In this document: positions 45,745 to 54,239 of the stretch, piece after piece | Layout: every line of letters begins with the position of its first letter | Position numbering within the stretch: position 1 is the first letter of the stretch | NCBI GenBank assembly: GCA_019638615.1 | Contig: JAHBTL010000002.1 | Span: forward strand, 124,001-188,000 | Source: Chitinophagaceae bacterium | GTDB lineage: Bacteria > Bacteroidota > Bacteroidia > Chitinophagales > Chitinophagaceae | DNA length: 64,000 nucleotides | Direction of reading: 5' to 3' | The notes under the pieces: generated by a model | What the model saw: only the letters and a program-made list of their open reading frames with translations | The model's database searches: none | Told to the model about the DNA's origin: nothing | Position numbers and translations under genes: made by a program

Positions 45745-48063
45745 ATGTCACTGATGAAATTGTTCTATTCAACAACCCGGAAAATATTCATTCCCGTTAT
45801 TGCAATTTTTTTTTCCGGATTTTTATCGGCGCAGCCCGGCAGCAGACACAACCTGCTTTTTAATCAATTACCTGCCGTATGGGACGAAGCCCTTCCTTTG
45901 GGCAATGGCACGGTAGGCGCCCTGGTTTGGCAAAAAGAGAATAAGCTCCGTTTTTCACTCGACAGGGCAGACATCTGGGATTTGCGCCCGTTAAAAGGCT
46001 TGCACAGGGAAGAATTTTCGTACCAATGGATTGAAAAAAAAGTACTGGAAAAAGATTACAAACCGGTACAGGAATATTTCGACGCGCCGTATGACAGGGA
46101 GCCTGCCCCTTCTAAGATCCCTGCGGGCGCCCTGGAATTCAGCCTGCCTTCCACTCCTGTACAATCCGTTCAGCTTTCGCTTAAAAATGCACTGGCGACC
46201 GTTACATGGCAGGGCGGGGAAAAGCTACAGACTTTCGTACATGCAACACAACCTGTCGGGTGGTTTCGTTTTGAAAACATCAAACATAACCTGGCTATAC
46301 AACTGGTTGCTCCCGCGTACGAAGGCAAACTTTCTGACGGAGAGATCAACTCTCTGGTAGGTGATGACCTGGCGCGCCTGGGTTACCAGCAAGGCAATAT
46401 ACAGCACGATGCTAACAGTATTACCTATACGCAGAAGGGGTGGGGCGACTTTACTTATGAAATCAATGTGCGGTGGAAGAAAATAAACAGCAGTGCCGTT
46501 GAAGGCGTATGGAGTATTTCATCACATTACGCCGGTAAAAAAACAACTCCTGCCGCTACCCGGGTATCCGCGCAGGCATTCGCGCGCGGCTATGCTGCAG
46601 ATTACAGCACCCATCTTCGCTGGTGGAACAATTTCTGGTCAAAATCTTCTTTACAGGTTCCCGACAGCATCATAGAGAAACAATGGTACCTTGAACAGTA
46701 CAAATTTGGCGCGGCGGCCCGCAAGGGAGCGCCACCTGTTTCACTGCAGGCAGTGTGGACGGCAGACAATGGCAGGATACCACCATGGAAAGGCGATTTT
46801 CATCACGACCTGAATACCCAGCTCAGCTATTGGCCTTCCTACAGCGGCAATCACCTGGAAGAAGCTGCCGGATACATCGATCATCTCGAAGAAAACAAGG
46901 CTAACTATAAACGCTACACGAAATTGTTCTTTGGAAAAGAAGGCTTGGCCATACCGGGGGTAACGACACTGGATGGTACTGAAATGGGCGGCTGGACGCA
47001 ATACTCCCTCTCTCCCACTGTTTCATCGTGGCTGGCGCATCACTATTACCTGCAATGGCGTTATAGCATGGACAAACAATTCCTGGAAGAAAAAGCATAC
47101 CCTTTTATAAAAGACGTTTGTACTTTTTTGGAAGACATCACGGTAAAAGAAGCGAATGGTTTGCGCAGGTTGCCTTTAAGCTCCAGTCCCGAGATCAACA
47201 ACAACAAGATCAATGCCTGGTTTTTACAGAACACCAACTACGACCTGGCTTTAATGAAATTCGCATTTACGGCAGCCATTGAAATGGCAGAAGCATTGCA
47301 ATTGCGCGAAGACGTAGCCGGGTGGCAGCAAACCCTGGCTGAGTTTGGCGACTATGCTGTTACAGAAAATGATGAGCTGATGTTTGCTCCGAACCTGCCT
47401 TATGCCGAATCGCACCGGCATTTTTCGCACCTGATGGCTATTCATCCGCTTGGGCTGATTAAATGGGAAGACGGGGCGAAAGCGCAATCCATTATTAAAA
47501 ACACCGTTGCCCTGCTGGATAAGGTAGGCCCGGATTACTGGTGCGGTTATTCTTATTCCTGGTTAGCCAACCTTAAAGCCAGGGCGAAAGACGGAGAAGG
47601 CGCCGCAAAAGCATTGAATATATTTGCAACCGCTTTTTGTTTGCCCAACAGCTTTCACGCCAATGGCGATCAGACAAAATCCGGGTTGTCAAAATTCACC
47701 TATCGGCCATTCACCCTGGAAGGTAACTTCGCCTATGCAGCAGGGTTACAGGAAATGTTGCTGCAGAGCTATGCCGGTTTTATTGAAATTTTTCCCGCCG
47801 TTCCACAGGAATGGAAAAACATTTCTTTCAGCCAGCTACGAGCCGAGGGGGCTTACCTTGTATCCGCTAAAAAAGTAAATGGCACGGTAACTGAAATAAA
47901 AATAGCAGCCGAAAAAGCAGGAAAAACACAATTGAAGCTTCCTTTCACCCACTGGAAAACAGCAGCTGCCAAAGGCATCAAAGTCTCCCAATCAGGCGAC
48001 TTTCTTGATCTCAGCAGCATGGCGGGTGGTGAAATTGTAATTTCTAATGCAGGCGGGTTGTAA
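45745..48063 (+). CDS. GH95-family glycosidase (alpha-L-fucosidase/galactosidase type), divergent subfamily
   Basis: A 772-residue secreted enzyme (signal to ...GFLSAQ). The N-terminal beta-sandwich starts FNQLPAVWDEALPLGNGTVGALVW, the GH95 hallmark. The catalytic barrel contains LQAVWTADNGRIPPWKGDFHHDLNTQLSYWPSYSGNHLEEA, SSSPEINNNK with a candidate catalytic Glu, and RPFTLEGNFAYAAGLQEMLLQS. In characterised GH95 members the second and last motifs read N-x-N and DGN; here they are D-L-N and EGN, so activity may differ (another alpha-linked sugar, or altered mechanism). Located beside the second utilisation locus and divergent from the T9SS gene. Confidence 0.82.
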   Translation: MSLMKLFYSTTRKIFIPVIAIFFSGFLSAQPGSRHNLLFNQLPAVWDEALPLGNGTVGALVWQKENKLRFSLDRADIWDLRPLKGLHREEFSYQWIEKKVLEKDYKPVQEYFDAPYDREPAPSKIPAGALEFSLPSTPVQSVQLSLKNALATVTWQGGEKLQTFVHATQPVGWFRFENIKHNLAIQLVAPAYEGKLSDGEINSLVGDDLARLGYQQGNIQHDANSITYTQKGWGDFTYEINVRWKKINSSAVEGVWSISSHYAGKKTTPAATRVSAQAFARGYAADYSTHLRWWNNFWSKSSLQVPDSIIEKQWYLEQYKFGAAARKGAPPVSLQAVWTADNGRIPPWKGDFHHDLNTQLSYWPSYSGNHLEEAAGYIDHLEENKANYKRYTKLFFGKEGLAIPGVTTLDGTEMGGWTQYSLSPTVSSWLAHHYYLQWRYSMDKQFLEEKAYPFIKDVCTFLEDITVKEANGLRRLPLSSSPEINNNKINAWFLQNTNYDLALMKFAFTAAIEMAEALQLREDVAGWQQTLAEFGDYAVTENDELMFAPNLPYAESHRHFSHLMAIHPLGLIKWEDGAKAQSIIKNTVALLDKVGPDYWCGYSYSWLANLKARAKDGEGAAKALNIFATAFCLPNSFHANGDQTKSGLSKFTYRPFTLEGNFAYAAGLQEMLLQSYAGFIEIFPAVPQEWKNISFSQLRAEGAYLVSAKKVNGTVTEIKIAAEKAGKTQLKLPFTHWKTAAAKGIKVSQSGDFLDLSSMAGGEIVISNAGGL

Positions 48064-48343
48064 GTTGCAGGTTTGAGGTTTATGGTTTCATTGTCAACCG
48101 TCAATTGTCCACTATCCATTACTGATAGCCCATTGCCGAAAGCTGATAGCTGACTGCTGATAGCTATTTGTGTCTTTCAACTATAAACAAAAAACCATAA
48201 ACTACGAATCGTTGCAGGTTGCAGGCTTATGGTTTGAAGTTTATGGTTTGAGGTTTGGAGATTGAAACCGAAACTATAAACAATAAACTACAAACCACAA
48301 ACAAAATTGTCAATCGTCCATTATCCATTGTCAACTATCAACT
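48064..48343. repeat. Word-repeat intergenic segment
   Basis: Filled with degenerate TCAATTGTCC/GTCAACTATC, AGCTGATAGC and TATAAACCATAAAC words on both strands. The end of the following aminotransferase frame is encoded by this DNA. Confidence 0.65.
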
Positions 48344-49537
48344 GTCAATTGTCCTATTGTATTCCTCCAATCCTTTTTCAAGGCAGTCCATGGCGCTGTT
48401 GATGGCATCGGTGTTCAGCACATAGGCAAGCCTTACTTCATTTTTACCCAATCCGGGTGTACTGTAAAACCCGGATGCAGGCGCCATCATAACAGTTTGA
48501 TTGTTGTAAGAAAACGATTCAAGCAGCCACTGGCAAAAATCGTCGGTATCTGCTACCGGTAATTTTGCCATGGCGTAAAAAGCACCGCCCGGGTTGGGAC
48601 AGGACACACCGGGAATATTATTGAGGCGTTTTACCAGAGTATCTCTTCTCAATTGGTATTCCTCTTTGGTGGCATCGAAATAATCATGCGGAAGATCGAG
48701 CGCGGCTTCCCCTGCCATTTGCCCGAAAGACGGAGGACTGAGCCTTGCCTGCGCGAACTTCAAAACAGTATCCCATACCTGCCGGTTCCTGGTGATCAGC
48801 GCACCTATCCTTGCGCCACAGGAGCTATACCGCTTTGAAATAGTATCCATCATCAATACATTATCCTCCACTCCTTCTAATTGTAATGCGCTGAAATGGG
48901 TACCCGTATAACAAAACTCACGGTAAGCCTCATCCGAAAACAGGTAAAGATTGTGGCGCTTTACAATATCGCGCAGGGTTTCCAGCTCTTCCCGGCTGTA
49001 CAGATAACCCGTAGGGTTATTGGGATTGCATATAATGACCGCCTTTGTACGCGATGTGATCTTTTCTTCAAAAGCGGCTATGGGAGGCAACGCAAAACCG
49101 TCGGTTATGCATGAGGTTACAGGCACTACTTTTACACCGGCTTCTACTGCGAACCCATTGTAATTGGCATAAAAAGGTTCGGGGATAATCACCTCATCGC
49201 CTGCATCCAGGCAGCTCATCATGCCAAACAAAATAGCTTCCGATCCGCCCGTAGTGATGAGGATCTGCGAAGGATCGGTCTTAATGCCCACCCCTTCATA
49301 ATAAGTCACCAGCTTACGGCGGTAACTTTCGTTGCCTGCACTGTGGCTGTATTCAAGAATGGTAAAATCAGAATGCCTGACGGCATCTAAAACAGGCTTG
49401 GGTGTTTCAATATCGGGTTGCCCGATATTCAGGTGATATACCCTGATCCCTTTTTTCTTAGCAGATTCCGCATAAGGAACCAGTTTCCGGATAGGAGAAG
49501 CAGGCATCTGTTGTCCGCGATTACTGATAGATAGCAT
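48338..49537 (-). CDS. Class I/II PLP-dependent aminotransferase (aspartate-type)
   Basis: A 399-residue fold-type I enzyme of the aspartate/aromatic aminotransferase group. The N-terminus MLSISNRGQQMPASPIRKL and HLNIGQPDIETP fit the family, supporting the start. Further motifs are GSEAILFGMMSC, ICNPNNPTGYLYS (PLP pocket Asn), FSDEAYREFCY (Asp and Tyr), and DTISKRYSSCGARIG with the Schiff-base Lys. The C-terminus (EEYNRTIDS) is encoded by word-repeat DNA. It is divergent from folD, and its promoter (49542-49549) ends 4 nt before the ATG. Donor specificity is not predictable. Confidence 0.92.
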   Translation of the reverse strand: MLSISNRGQQMPASPIRKLVPYAESAKKKGIRVYHLNIGQPDIETPKPVLDAVRHSDFTILEYSHSAGNESYRRKLVTYYEGVGIKTDPSQILITTGGSEAILFGMMSCLDAGDEVIIPEPFYANYNGFAVEAGVKVVPVTSCITDGFALPPIAAFEEKITSRTKAVIICNPNNPTGYLYSREELETLRDIVKRHNLYLFSDEAYREFCYTGTHFSALQLEGVEDNVLMMDTISKRYSSCGARIGALITRNRQVWDTVLKFAQARLSPPSFGQMAGEAALDLPHDYFDATKEEYQLRRDTLVKRLNNIPGVSCPNPGGAFYAMAKLPVADTDDFCQWLLESFSYNNQTVMMAPASGFYSTPGLGKNEVRLAYVLNTDAINSAMDCLEKGLEEYNRTIDS

Positions 49538-49541
49538 GAGA

Positions 49542-49572
49542 CAAAGATAAAGAACCGCTTACAGTTTATAAA
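49542..49572 (-). promoter_or_regulatory. Promoter of the aminotransferase gene (leaderless-type)
   Basis: Minus strand TATCTTTG (49542-49549), a perfect TAnnTTTG, is followed by TCTC and then ATG. At a 19-nt spacing upstream is TTTA, one mismatch from TTTG. With the start point a few bases after the box, transcript and translation starts nearly coincide. Confidence 0.6.
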
Positions 49573-49633
49573 ACAAAGGAATCAGCAGGTGATTGCCTGC
49601 GGGATACTGTTATCAACTTGTGTTTATTCCGCT

Positions 49634-49664
49634 TTTGCAGATTTGAATACGGCATATACCTTTG
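49634..49664 (+). promoter_or_regulatory. folD promoter, perfect consensus, leaderless-type
   Basis: TTTG at 49634-49637, exactly 19 nt, then TACCTTTG at 49657-49664: a perfect TTTG-N19-TAnnTTTG match. The folD ATG at 49669 follows after CGCC, so a leaderless mRNA is predicted. Confidence 0.7.
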
Positions 49665-49668
49665 CGCC

Positions 49669-50538
49669 ATGCAAATATTAGATGGTAAGCTGGTAGCCCA
49701 GGCAGTAAAAGACGATCTCAAACAAAAAGTGACTATCCTGAAACAGGAAGGAAAGAAAACGCCTCACCTGGCCGCCATATTGGTAGGAACCAATGGTGCC
49801 AGCGAAACCTATGTTGCTTCCAAAGTAAAAACCTGTGAGGAAATCGGGTATGCATCCACTTTAATTCGTTTTGAAGACACGGTGGACGAAGCTACCCTGC
49901 TGAGCAAAATCCGGGAACTGAACGAAGATGCGGAAGTGGATGGCATACTGGTGCAGTTGCCCTTACCCAAACAGATATCGGAAGAAAAGGTGATCAACAC
50001 CATTGTGGCAGAAAAAGATGTAGACGGCTTTCATCCGTCGAATATCGGGAAGATGGTTCAGGGTCAGCCGGCCTATATCCCTGCTACTCCTTATGGCATA
50101 CTGCTGCTGCTGGATCATTATAAAATCGAAACCAAAGGCAAACACGCCGTGGTAATAGGACGCAGCAATATTGTTGGCAGGCCCATGAGCATTTTACTGA
50201 GCCAGAATTCGCCTACTGGCAACTGCACAGTTACATTATGCCACTCGCACACAAAAAACCTGAAAGAGCTTTGCCTGCAGGCCGACATCCTTGTAGCAGC
50301 ATTGGGCAGGCCAGAATTTCTTACAGTTGATATGGTAAAGGAAGGCGCCATCGTGATTGACGTGGGTATTACACGCGTGGAGGATAAAACAAAGAAAAAA
50401 GGCTATGCCATTAAAGGAGATGTAGCTTACGAAACAGTGGCCCCTAAATGCAGCTATATCACTCCTGTGCCCGGGGGGGTGGGAGCCATGACCATTGCCG
50501 CTTTGATGCAGAATACCTACCAGGCAGTAATCAGGTAA
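49669..50538 (+). CDS. folD: Bifunctional methylenetetrahydrofolate dehydrogenase/cyclohydrolase
   Basis: Cytoplasmic one-carbon enzyme interconverting 5,10-methylene-THF and 10-formyl-THF with NADP. The 289-residue product starts [17 protein letters not shown]; the upstream frame to 49618 is not conserved. FolD motifs: [23 protein letters not shown] with the catalytic Lys in [66 protein letters not shown] (NADP fold), DVGITRV, and the C-terminal [20 protein letters not shown]. Divergent to the aminotransferase gene. Confidence 0.98.
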   Translation: MQILDGKLVAQAVKDDLKQKVTILKQEGKKTPHLAAILVGTNGASETYVASKVKTCEEIGYASTLIRFEDTVDEATLLSKIRELNEDAEVDGILVQLPLPKQISEEKVINTIVAEKDVDGFHPSNIGKMVQGQPAYIPATPYGILLLLDHYKIETKGKHAVVIGRSNIVGRPMSILLSQNSPTGNCTVTLCHSHTKNLKELCLQADILVAALGRPEFLTVDMVKEGAIVIDVGITRVEDKTKKKGYAIKGDVAYETVAPKCSYITPVPGGVGAMTIAALMQNTYQAVIR

Positions 50539-50542
50539 TACA

Positions 50543-50572
50543 AAGCCTGACCCAGGTAACAAGAGATCAGGC
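50543..50572 (+). terminator. Hairpin after folD
   Basis: AGCCTGA...TCAGGCT (7-bp stem) begins 7 bp after the folD stop. There is no U-run, so termination strength is uncertain. Confidence 0.4.
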
Positions 50573-50637
50573 TGCTAATGACAGGTTATGGCAAATATGC
50601 TGAACAACAGTATAAGTGATGATTGATGTACCACTGC

Positions 50638-50739
50638 TTGTCATGCCGAGCCCGCAGGGAGAGGCATCTATCTTCGCGCCAGTCGTTGCTTTCATAATTA
50701 CAGCATAATGCTATAGATTCCTCTCCCGCGGAATGACAA
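50638..50739. repeat. 102-bp imperfect inverted repeat (MITE/REP-like)
   Basis: Left arm TTGTCATGCCGAGCCCGCAG and on to GGGAGAGGCATCTAT is mirrored by ATAGATTCCTCTCCC and GCGGAATGACAA. Arms are about 27-34 nt with few mismatches. A related half-copy (TTGTCATTCTGAGT ... AGCGAAGCATCTGTAGGG) is at about 57059-57135. Confidence 0.65.
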
Positions 50740-51311
50740 AAGGAAGAGGAATGAACCATGGAAATAGTGCCAGACACCACAACCTTCCCTTTTAAACTCA
50801 GCCTCTCGCTTGTATTTTCATCTGAAATTCAAACGAACATCTGCATTCCCCTGCTCAAAAGAAATGTTCAATGCTATATCAATATCGTTTAAGAAAGCAA
50901 AGAGCTTTTAAAAGTTAAATTGTTGATTGCCTCAAGCCGGTCCCGCCACTTGGCGGGATATCCGAAACGCCCCAGCTTTTTGCTTTGAGGAAACCTGTCA
51001 GCTTCATATCATTGTTCATCTATCCCTTTGATCGGTGGTAGTACAAATCTCACGCAAAAAAAGGTGGCTTATTCGGATACTGGTAACAGTGCGATGAATA
51101 GCAGTGTTACTGACAGATTAAAAGTTTTATAATGATTCTTACACTAAAGGAAACGACATTGAATACCACATACCATTGCATTTATACTCGCCTTACCGCA
51201 TACCTGCTGCCTTTCTTCATTTCAGCATTAACCCGTGCGGGAAAATACAGGCAGGCGCTTTCAATAAATATAGAAAAGGCCTTCAGTATATTGGTTATTA
51301 AAAATATTTTA
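50740..51311. other. Intergenic region upstream of the TonB receptor gene
   Basis: No credible gene. Holds TCCCGCCA-CT-TGGCGGGA (50941-50958, perfect 8-bp stem) and an imperfect GTAACAGTG...CAGTGTTAC inverted pair (about 51086-51113). The 62-codon frame at 51132 shows no family features. Confidence 0.4.
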
Positions 51312-51338
51312 TTAGATTAATCTAACTTATTATTTTTG
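51312..51338 (+). promoter_or_regulatory. Operator-like palindrome and -7 box of the TonB receptor gene
   Basis: TTAGATTAATCTAA (51312-51325) is a perfect 14-bp palindrome, followed by TATTTTTG (51331-51338), a perfect TAnnTTTG. The palindrome lies exactly in the -33/-7 spacer. It resembles DtxR/MntR-type boxes (TTAGG-TTA-type inverted repeats), so metal-dependent repression is a reasonable guess. Confidence 0.55.
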
Positions 51339-51376
51339 TAAACAGGGATTCGAAATTTCCCTACTAAAATAACAAG

Positions 51377-53677
51377 ATGAAAAAATTTAAGATACTCCTG
51401 CTTACAACAGCCTGCTTACTTTCCGGTTGGATAAGTTCTGCGCAAACCGGCAAAATAAAGGGCAAAATCACTGACAGTAACGGGCAGGCGGTCGAAGCTG
51501 CAACCATTTCCCTGCCGCAATTAAAGAAAGGAACGGTGTCAGATGGCTTGGGCCACTACGAGTTAAGCGGTATTCCTTACGGAACCTGGAAGCTGGAAGT
51601 AAGTTTCCTGGGATTTAGCACCTATAAAACAGATCTCATCGTAAAAAGCGGGGAAATGGAACACGCTGTTGTGCTTAGCGGGGAATCATCTGCTCAATTG
51701 GGTGAAGTAGTTATTTCCGGTACCATGAAAGAAGTATCCAGGCTGGAAAGCCCCGTACCCGTCGAAGTATATACTTCAAAATTCTTCAAGACAAATCCCA
51801 CCCCATCTATTTTTGATGCTTTGCAAAATGTGAACGGCGTCCGCCCGCAGTTGAACTGCAATGTTTGTAATACCGGGGATATTCATATCAATGGATTGGA
51901 AGGCCCCTACACAATGGTGCTGATCGATGGCATGCCCATTGTTAGCGGTTTGTCTACCGTATATGGCTTAAGCGGCATTCCGCAATCCCTGATTGAGCGG
52001 GTAGAGATCGTAAAAGGACCGGCTTCCACACTCTACGGCAGCGAAGCCGTTGGCGGGTTGATCAACATCATTACCAAAAAGCCTGGTAACGCCCCGCTTT
52101 TTTCGGCCGATGTGTTCGGCACAAGCTGGGGTGAGGTAAATGCAGACCTTGCCGGTAAATTCAGGGCCGGTAAAAAAGCGCAGCCCTTATCAGGAGTTAA
52201 TTACTTCAGCTACCAGAACGGTATTGATAAAAACAAAGACGGCTTTACAGATGTAACGCTTCAAAGCAGGATATCCGTCTTTAACAAATGGAATTTTGAC
52301 CGCAAAGACAACCGCTTGTTTTCACTGGCCGGGCGCTATATATATGAGGACCGATGGGGCGGTGAAATGAACTGGACAAAAAAATACAGGGGTGGAGAAG
52401 AGGTATACGGCGAAAGCATTTATACCAGCCGCTGGGAGCTTTTTGGTACGTACCAGTTGCCCCTGAGAGAAAAAATAATATTCCAGTTCAGTGCCAACGG
52501 GCACAATCAAAATTCTTTTTATGGCAATACGCCTTATATGGCTGACCAGTATATTGGTTTCAGCCAGTTGACCTGGTTCAAAACATCAGGCAAACATGAT
52601 CTGCTGACCGGTTTAACTTATCGCTATACCTATTATGATGACAATACTCCGGCAACAGCGGAAGCCGGTAATGCAGACAAAAACAAGCCTGCACACACCA
52701 ACCTGCCGGGAATATTCGTACAGGATGAGATTACACTGAATGATAACAATAAGCTCCTGCTCGGGATACGTTATGATTACAATTCATTGCACGGAAGCAT
52801 TCTGACGCCGCGTATCAATTATAAGTGGAGTTCCCCCAACAGGAACAATGTGCTGCGTTTGAGCTTTGGGAACGGCTACCGTGTAGCCAATGTATTTACC
52901 GAAGATCATGCTGCACTGACGGGTGCAAGGGAAGTGGTATTTGAAGAAGCATTAAAGCCAGAAACCTCCTGGAACGGAAATATTAACTTCGTGAAAAAGA
53001 TAGTTGCAGGCAATGCATTCATCGGGCTGGATGCTTCTGTTTTCTATACTTATTTTACCAATAAGATCATACCCGATTATGATACCGATCCCAACAAGAT
53101 CATGTATGCCAACCTGGATGGCCATGCTGTTTCCAAAGGCATTTCCCTGAATATCGACATGTTGTTTCCGAATGGATTAAAAGTGCTGGCAGGCGCCACC
53201 GCAATGGATGTATACAATACGGAAGAGGGCGAAAAAAGGCGCCAGCTATTTGCAGAAAAATTTACCGGGGTATGGAATATCGGTTACACTTTCGGCAATA
53301 CCGGGCTGACTATTGACTATACAGGCAACCTGTATGGCCCGATGCGTCTGCCCTTATTAAGCGATACGGATCCCCGCAGGGAATATTCTCCCTGGTGGAG
53401 CATACAGAACATCCAGTTGACAAAACGCATAGGCAGGAAAGTAGAGATATACGGAGGCGTAAAAAACCTGCTGAACTGGACGCCCAACAGGGGCACTCCA
53501 TTTATCATAGCAAGAGCGAATGACCCGTTTGATAAAAATGTACAGTTTGATAGCGGCGGGCAGGCGATGGCAACTCCTGATAATCCTTATGGACTTACAT
53601 TTGACCCGTCGTATGTATATGGGCCCAATCAGGGCATCCGCGGGTTCCTGGGTTGCAGGTATACCTTATCCCGGTAA
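51377..53677 (+). CDS. TonB-dependent receptor (metal/siderophore type, not SusC)
   Basis: A 766-residue outer-membrane receptor without STN domain or SusD partner. Signal to ...WISSAQ; a carboxypeptidase-regulatory-like domain (IKGKITDSNGQAVEAATISLPQL) precedes the plug. Plug motifs are IFDALQNVNGVRPQLNCNVCNTGDIHINGLEGPYTMVLIDGMPIVSG and LIERVEIVKGPASTLYGSEAVGGLINIITKKPG. The Cys-x-x-Cys in NCNVCN is unusual for plugs and marks a Bacteroidota subgroup often linked to metal uptake. The 22-strand barrel ends GFLGCRYTLSR. A palindrome-containing promoter sits 38-65 bp upstream. Confidence 0.9.
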   Translation: MKKFKILLLTTACLLSGWISSAQTGKIKGKITDSNGQAVEAATISLPQLKKGTVSDGLGHYELSGIPYGTWKLEVSFLGFSTYKTDLIVKSGEMEHAVVLSGESSAQLGEVVISGTMKEVSRLESPVPVEVYTSKFFKTNPTPSIFDALQNVNGVRPQLNCNVCNTGDIHINGLEGPYTMVLIDGMPIVSGLSTVYGLSGIPQSLIERVEIVKGPASTLYGSEAVGGLINIITKKPGNAPLFSADVFGTSWGEVNADLAGKFRAGKKAQPLSGVNYFSYQNGIDKNKDGFTDVTLQSRISVFNKWNFDRKDNRLFSLAGRYIYEDRWGGEMNWTKKYRGGEEVYGESIYTSRWELFGTYQLPLREKIIFQFSANGHNQNSFYGNTPYMADQYIGFSQLTWFKTSGKHDLLTGLTYRYTYYDDNTPATAEAGNADKNKPAHTNLPGIFVQDEITLNDNNKLLLGIRYDYNSLHGSILTPRINYKWSSPNRNNVLRLSFGNGYRVANVFTEDHAALTGAREVVFEEALKPETSWNGNINFVKKIVAGNAFIGLDASVFYTYFTNKIIPDYDTDPNKIMYANLDGHAVSKGISLNIDMLFPNGLKVLAGATAMDVYNTEEGEKRRQLFAEKFTGVWNIGYTFGNTGLTIDYTGNLYGPMRLPLLSDTDPRREYSPWWSIQNIQLTKRIGRKVEIYGGVKNLLNWTPNRGTPFIIARANDPFDKNVQFDSGGQAMATPDNPYGLTFDPSYVYGPNQGIRGFLGCRYTLSR

Positions 53678-54070
53678 TCAAAATGATGTATAATAAAGCT
53701 ATTCAGTAATAAATGCTTGTAGAAGATGTAGCCTGATGCACTATGCCGCAGGGTGCATATTCCAAATTTTCGCAGGGAGCAATTTTATCAGTTCACTCAT
53801 TAATATCACGTTTTAACCCTGCCCGTCCCTGTCTGCCGTTCGGTAGTTCAGGCAGGCGAATGGCTCATCCGGGCGGACGGTCAGGCGGGCTTATTACATT
53901 ATTTGCATCATCATTGAAGGTAAGAAGGTAAAATACGTCTGGTACAGAACTGTTACTTAGGTAATAAGCTTGCCTACCGGCAGGTAGGGTTCTTGGACTT
54001 TACGATAAATCTTAAAGAGCTGGCATTATTTGTATTCTTGTTTTGAAGCGAAAATTGTATATACCCCATC
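53678..54070. other. Intergenic region, short palindromes, no gene
   Basis: About 390 bp. Contains CCTACC-GGCA-GGTAGG (53973-53988) and a GCAGGCGGGC-type repetitive stretch (53818-53890) that looks like decayed repeat DNA. Confidence 0.45.
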
Positions 54071-54170
54071 GAAAAAGGGTTTCCAACCTTTTGAAGGTTG
54101 GAAACCCTGCGGCTGAAAAGCGAGGGTATATCCCGTTTTTTGCAGGCCTGCCTGCTGGACTAATTTGGAA
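54071..54170 (+). repeat. Dispersed ~100-bp hairpin repeat, copy B
   Basis: The second intact copy of the repeat at 20351-20450. The perfect hairpin is at 54077-54107. An outer arm pair ATATACCCC (54058-54066) and GGGTATAT (54124-54131) extends the structure. Confidence 0.8.
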
Positions 54171-54197
54171 TACGCTTCATATTGCATGGTTTGTTAT

Positions 54198-54205
54198 TAA
54201 CTTTG
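54198..54205 (+). promoter_or_regulatory. Candidate -7 box for queE
   Basis: TAACTTTG matches TAnnTTTG. No TTTG is found at the correct spacing upstream. The gene start at 54240 is 34 nt downstream. Confidence 0.35.
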
Positions 54206-54239
54206 CGGCAATTGTTATAACCGCATCATTTAATTTTCA

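Noticed and set aside
51000-51311. Riboswitch (for example cobalamin) upstream of the TonB receptor
   Set aside because: Only a weak inverted pair near 51086-51113; no B12 box or other conserved riboswitch core recognised.
51132-51320. 62-codon plus-strand ORF upstream of the TonB receptor gene
   Set aside because: No domain, and its end overlaps the operator palindrome and promoter of the receptor gene.
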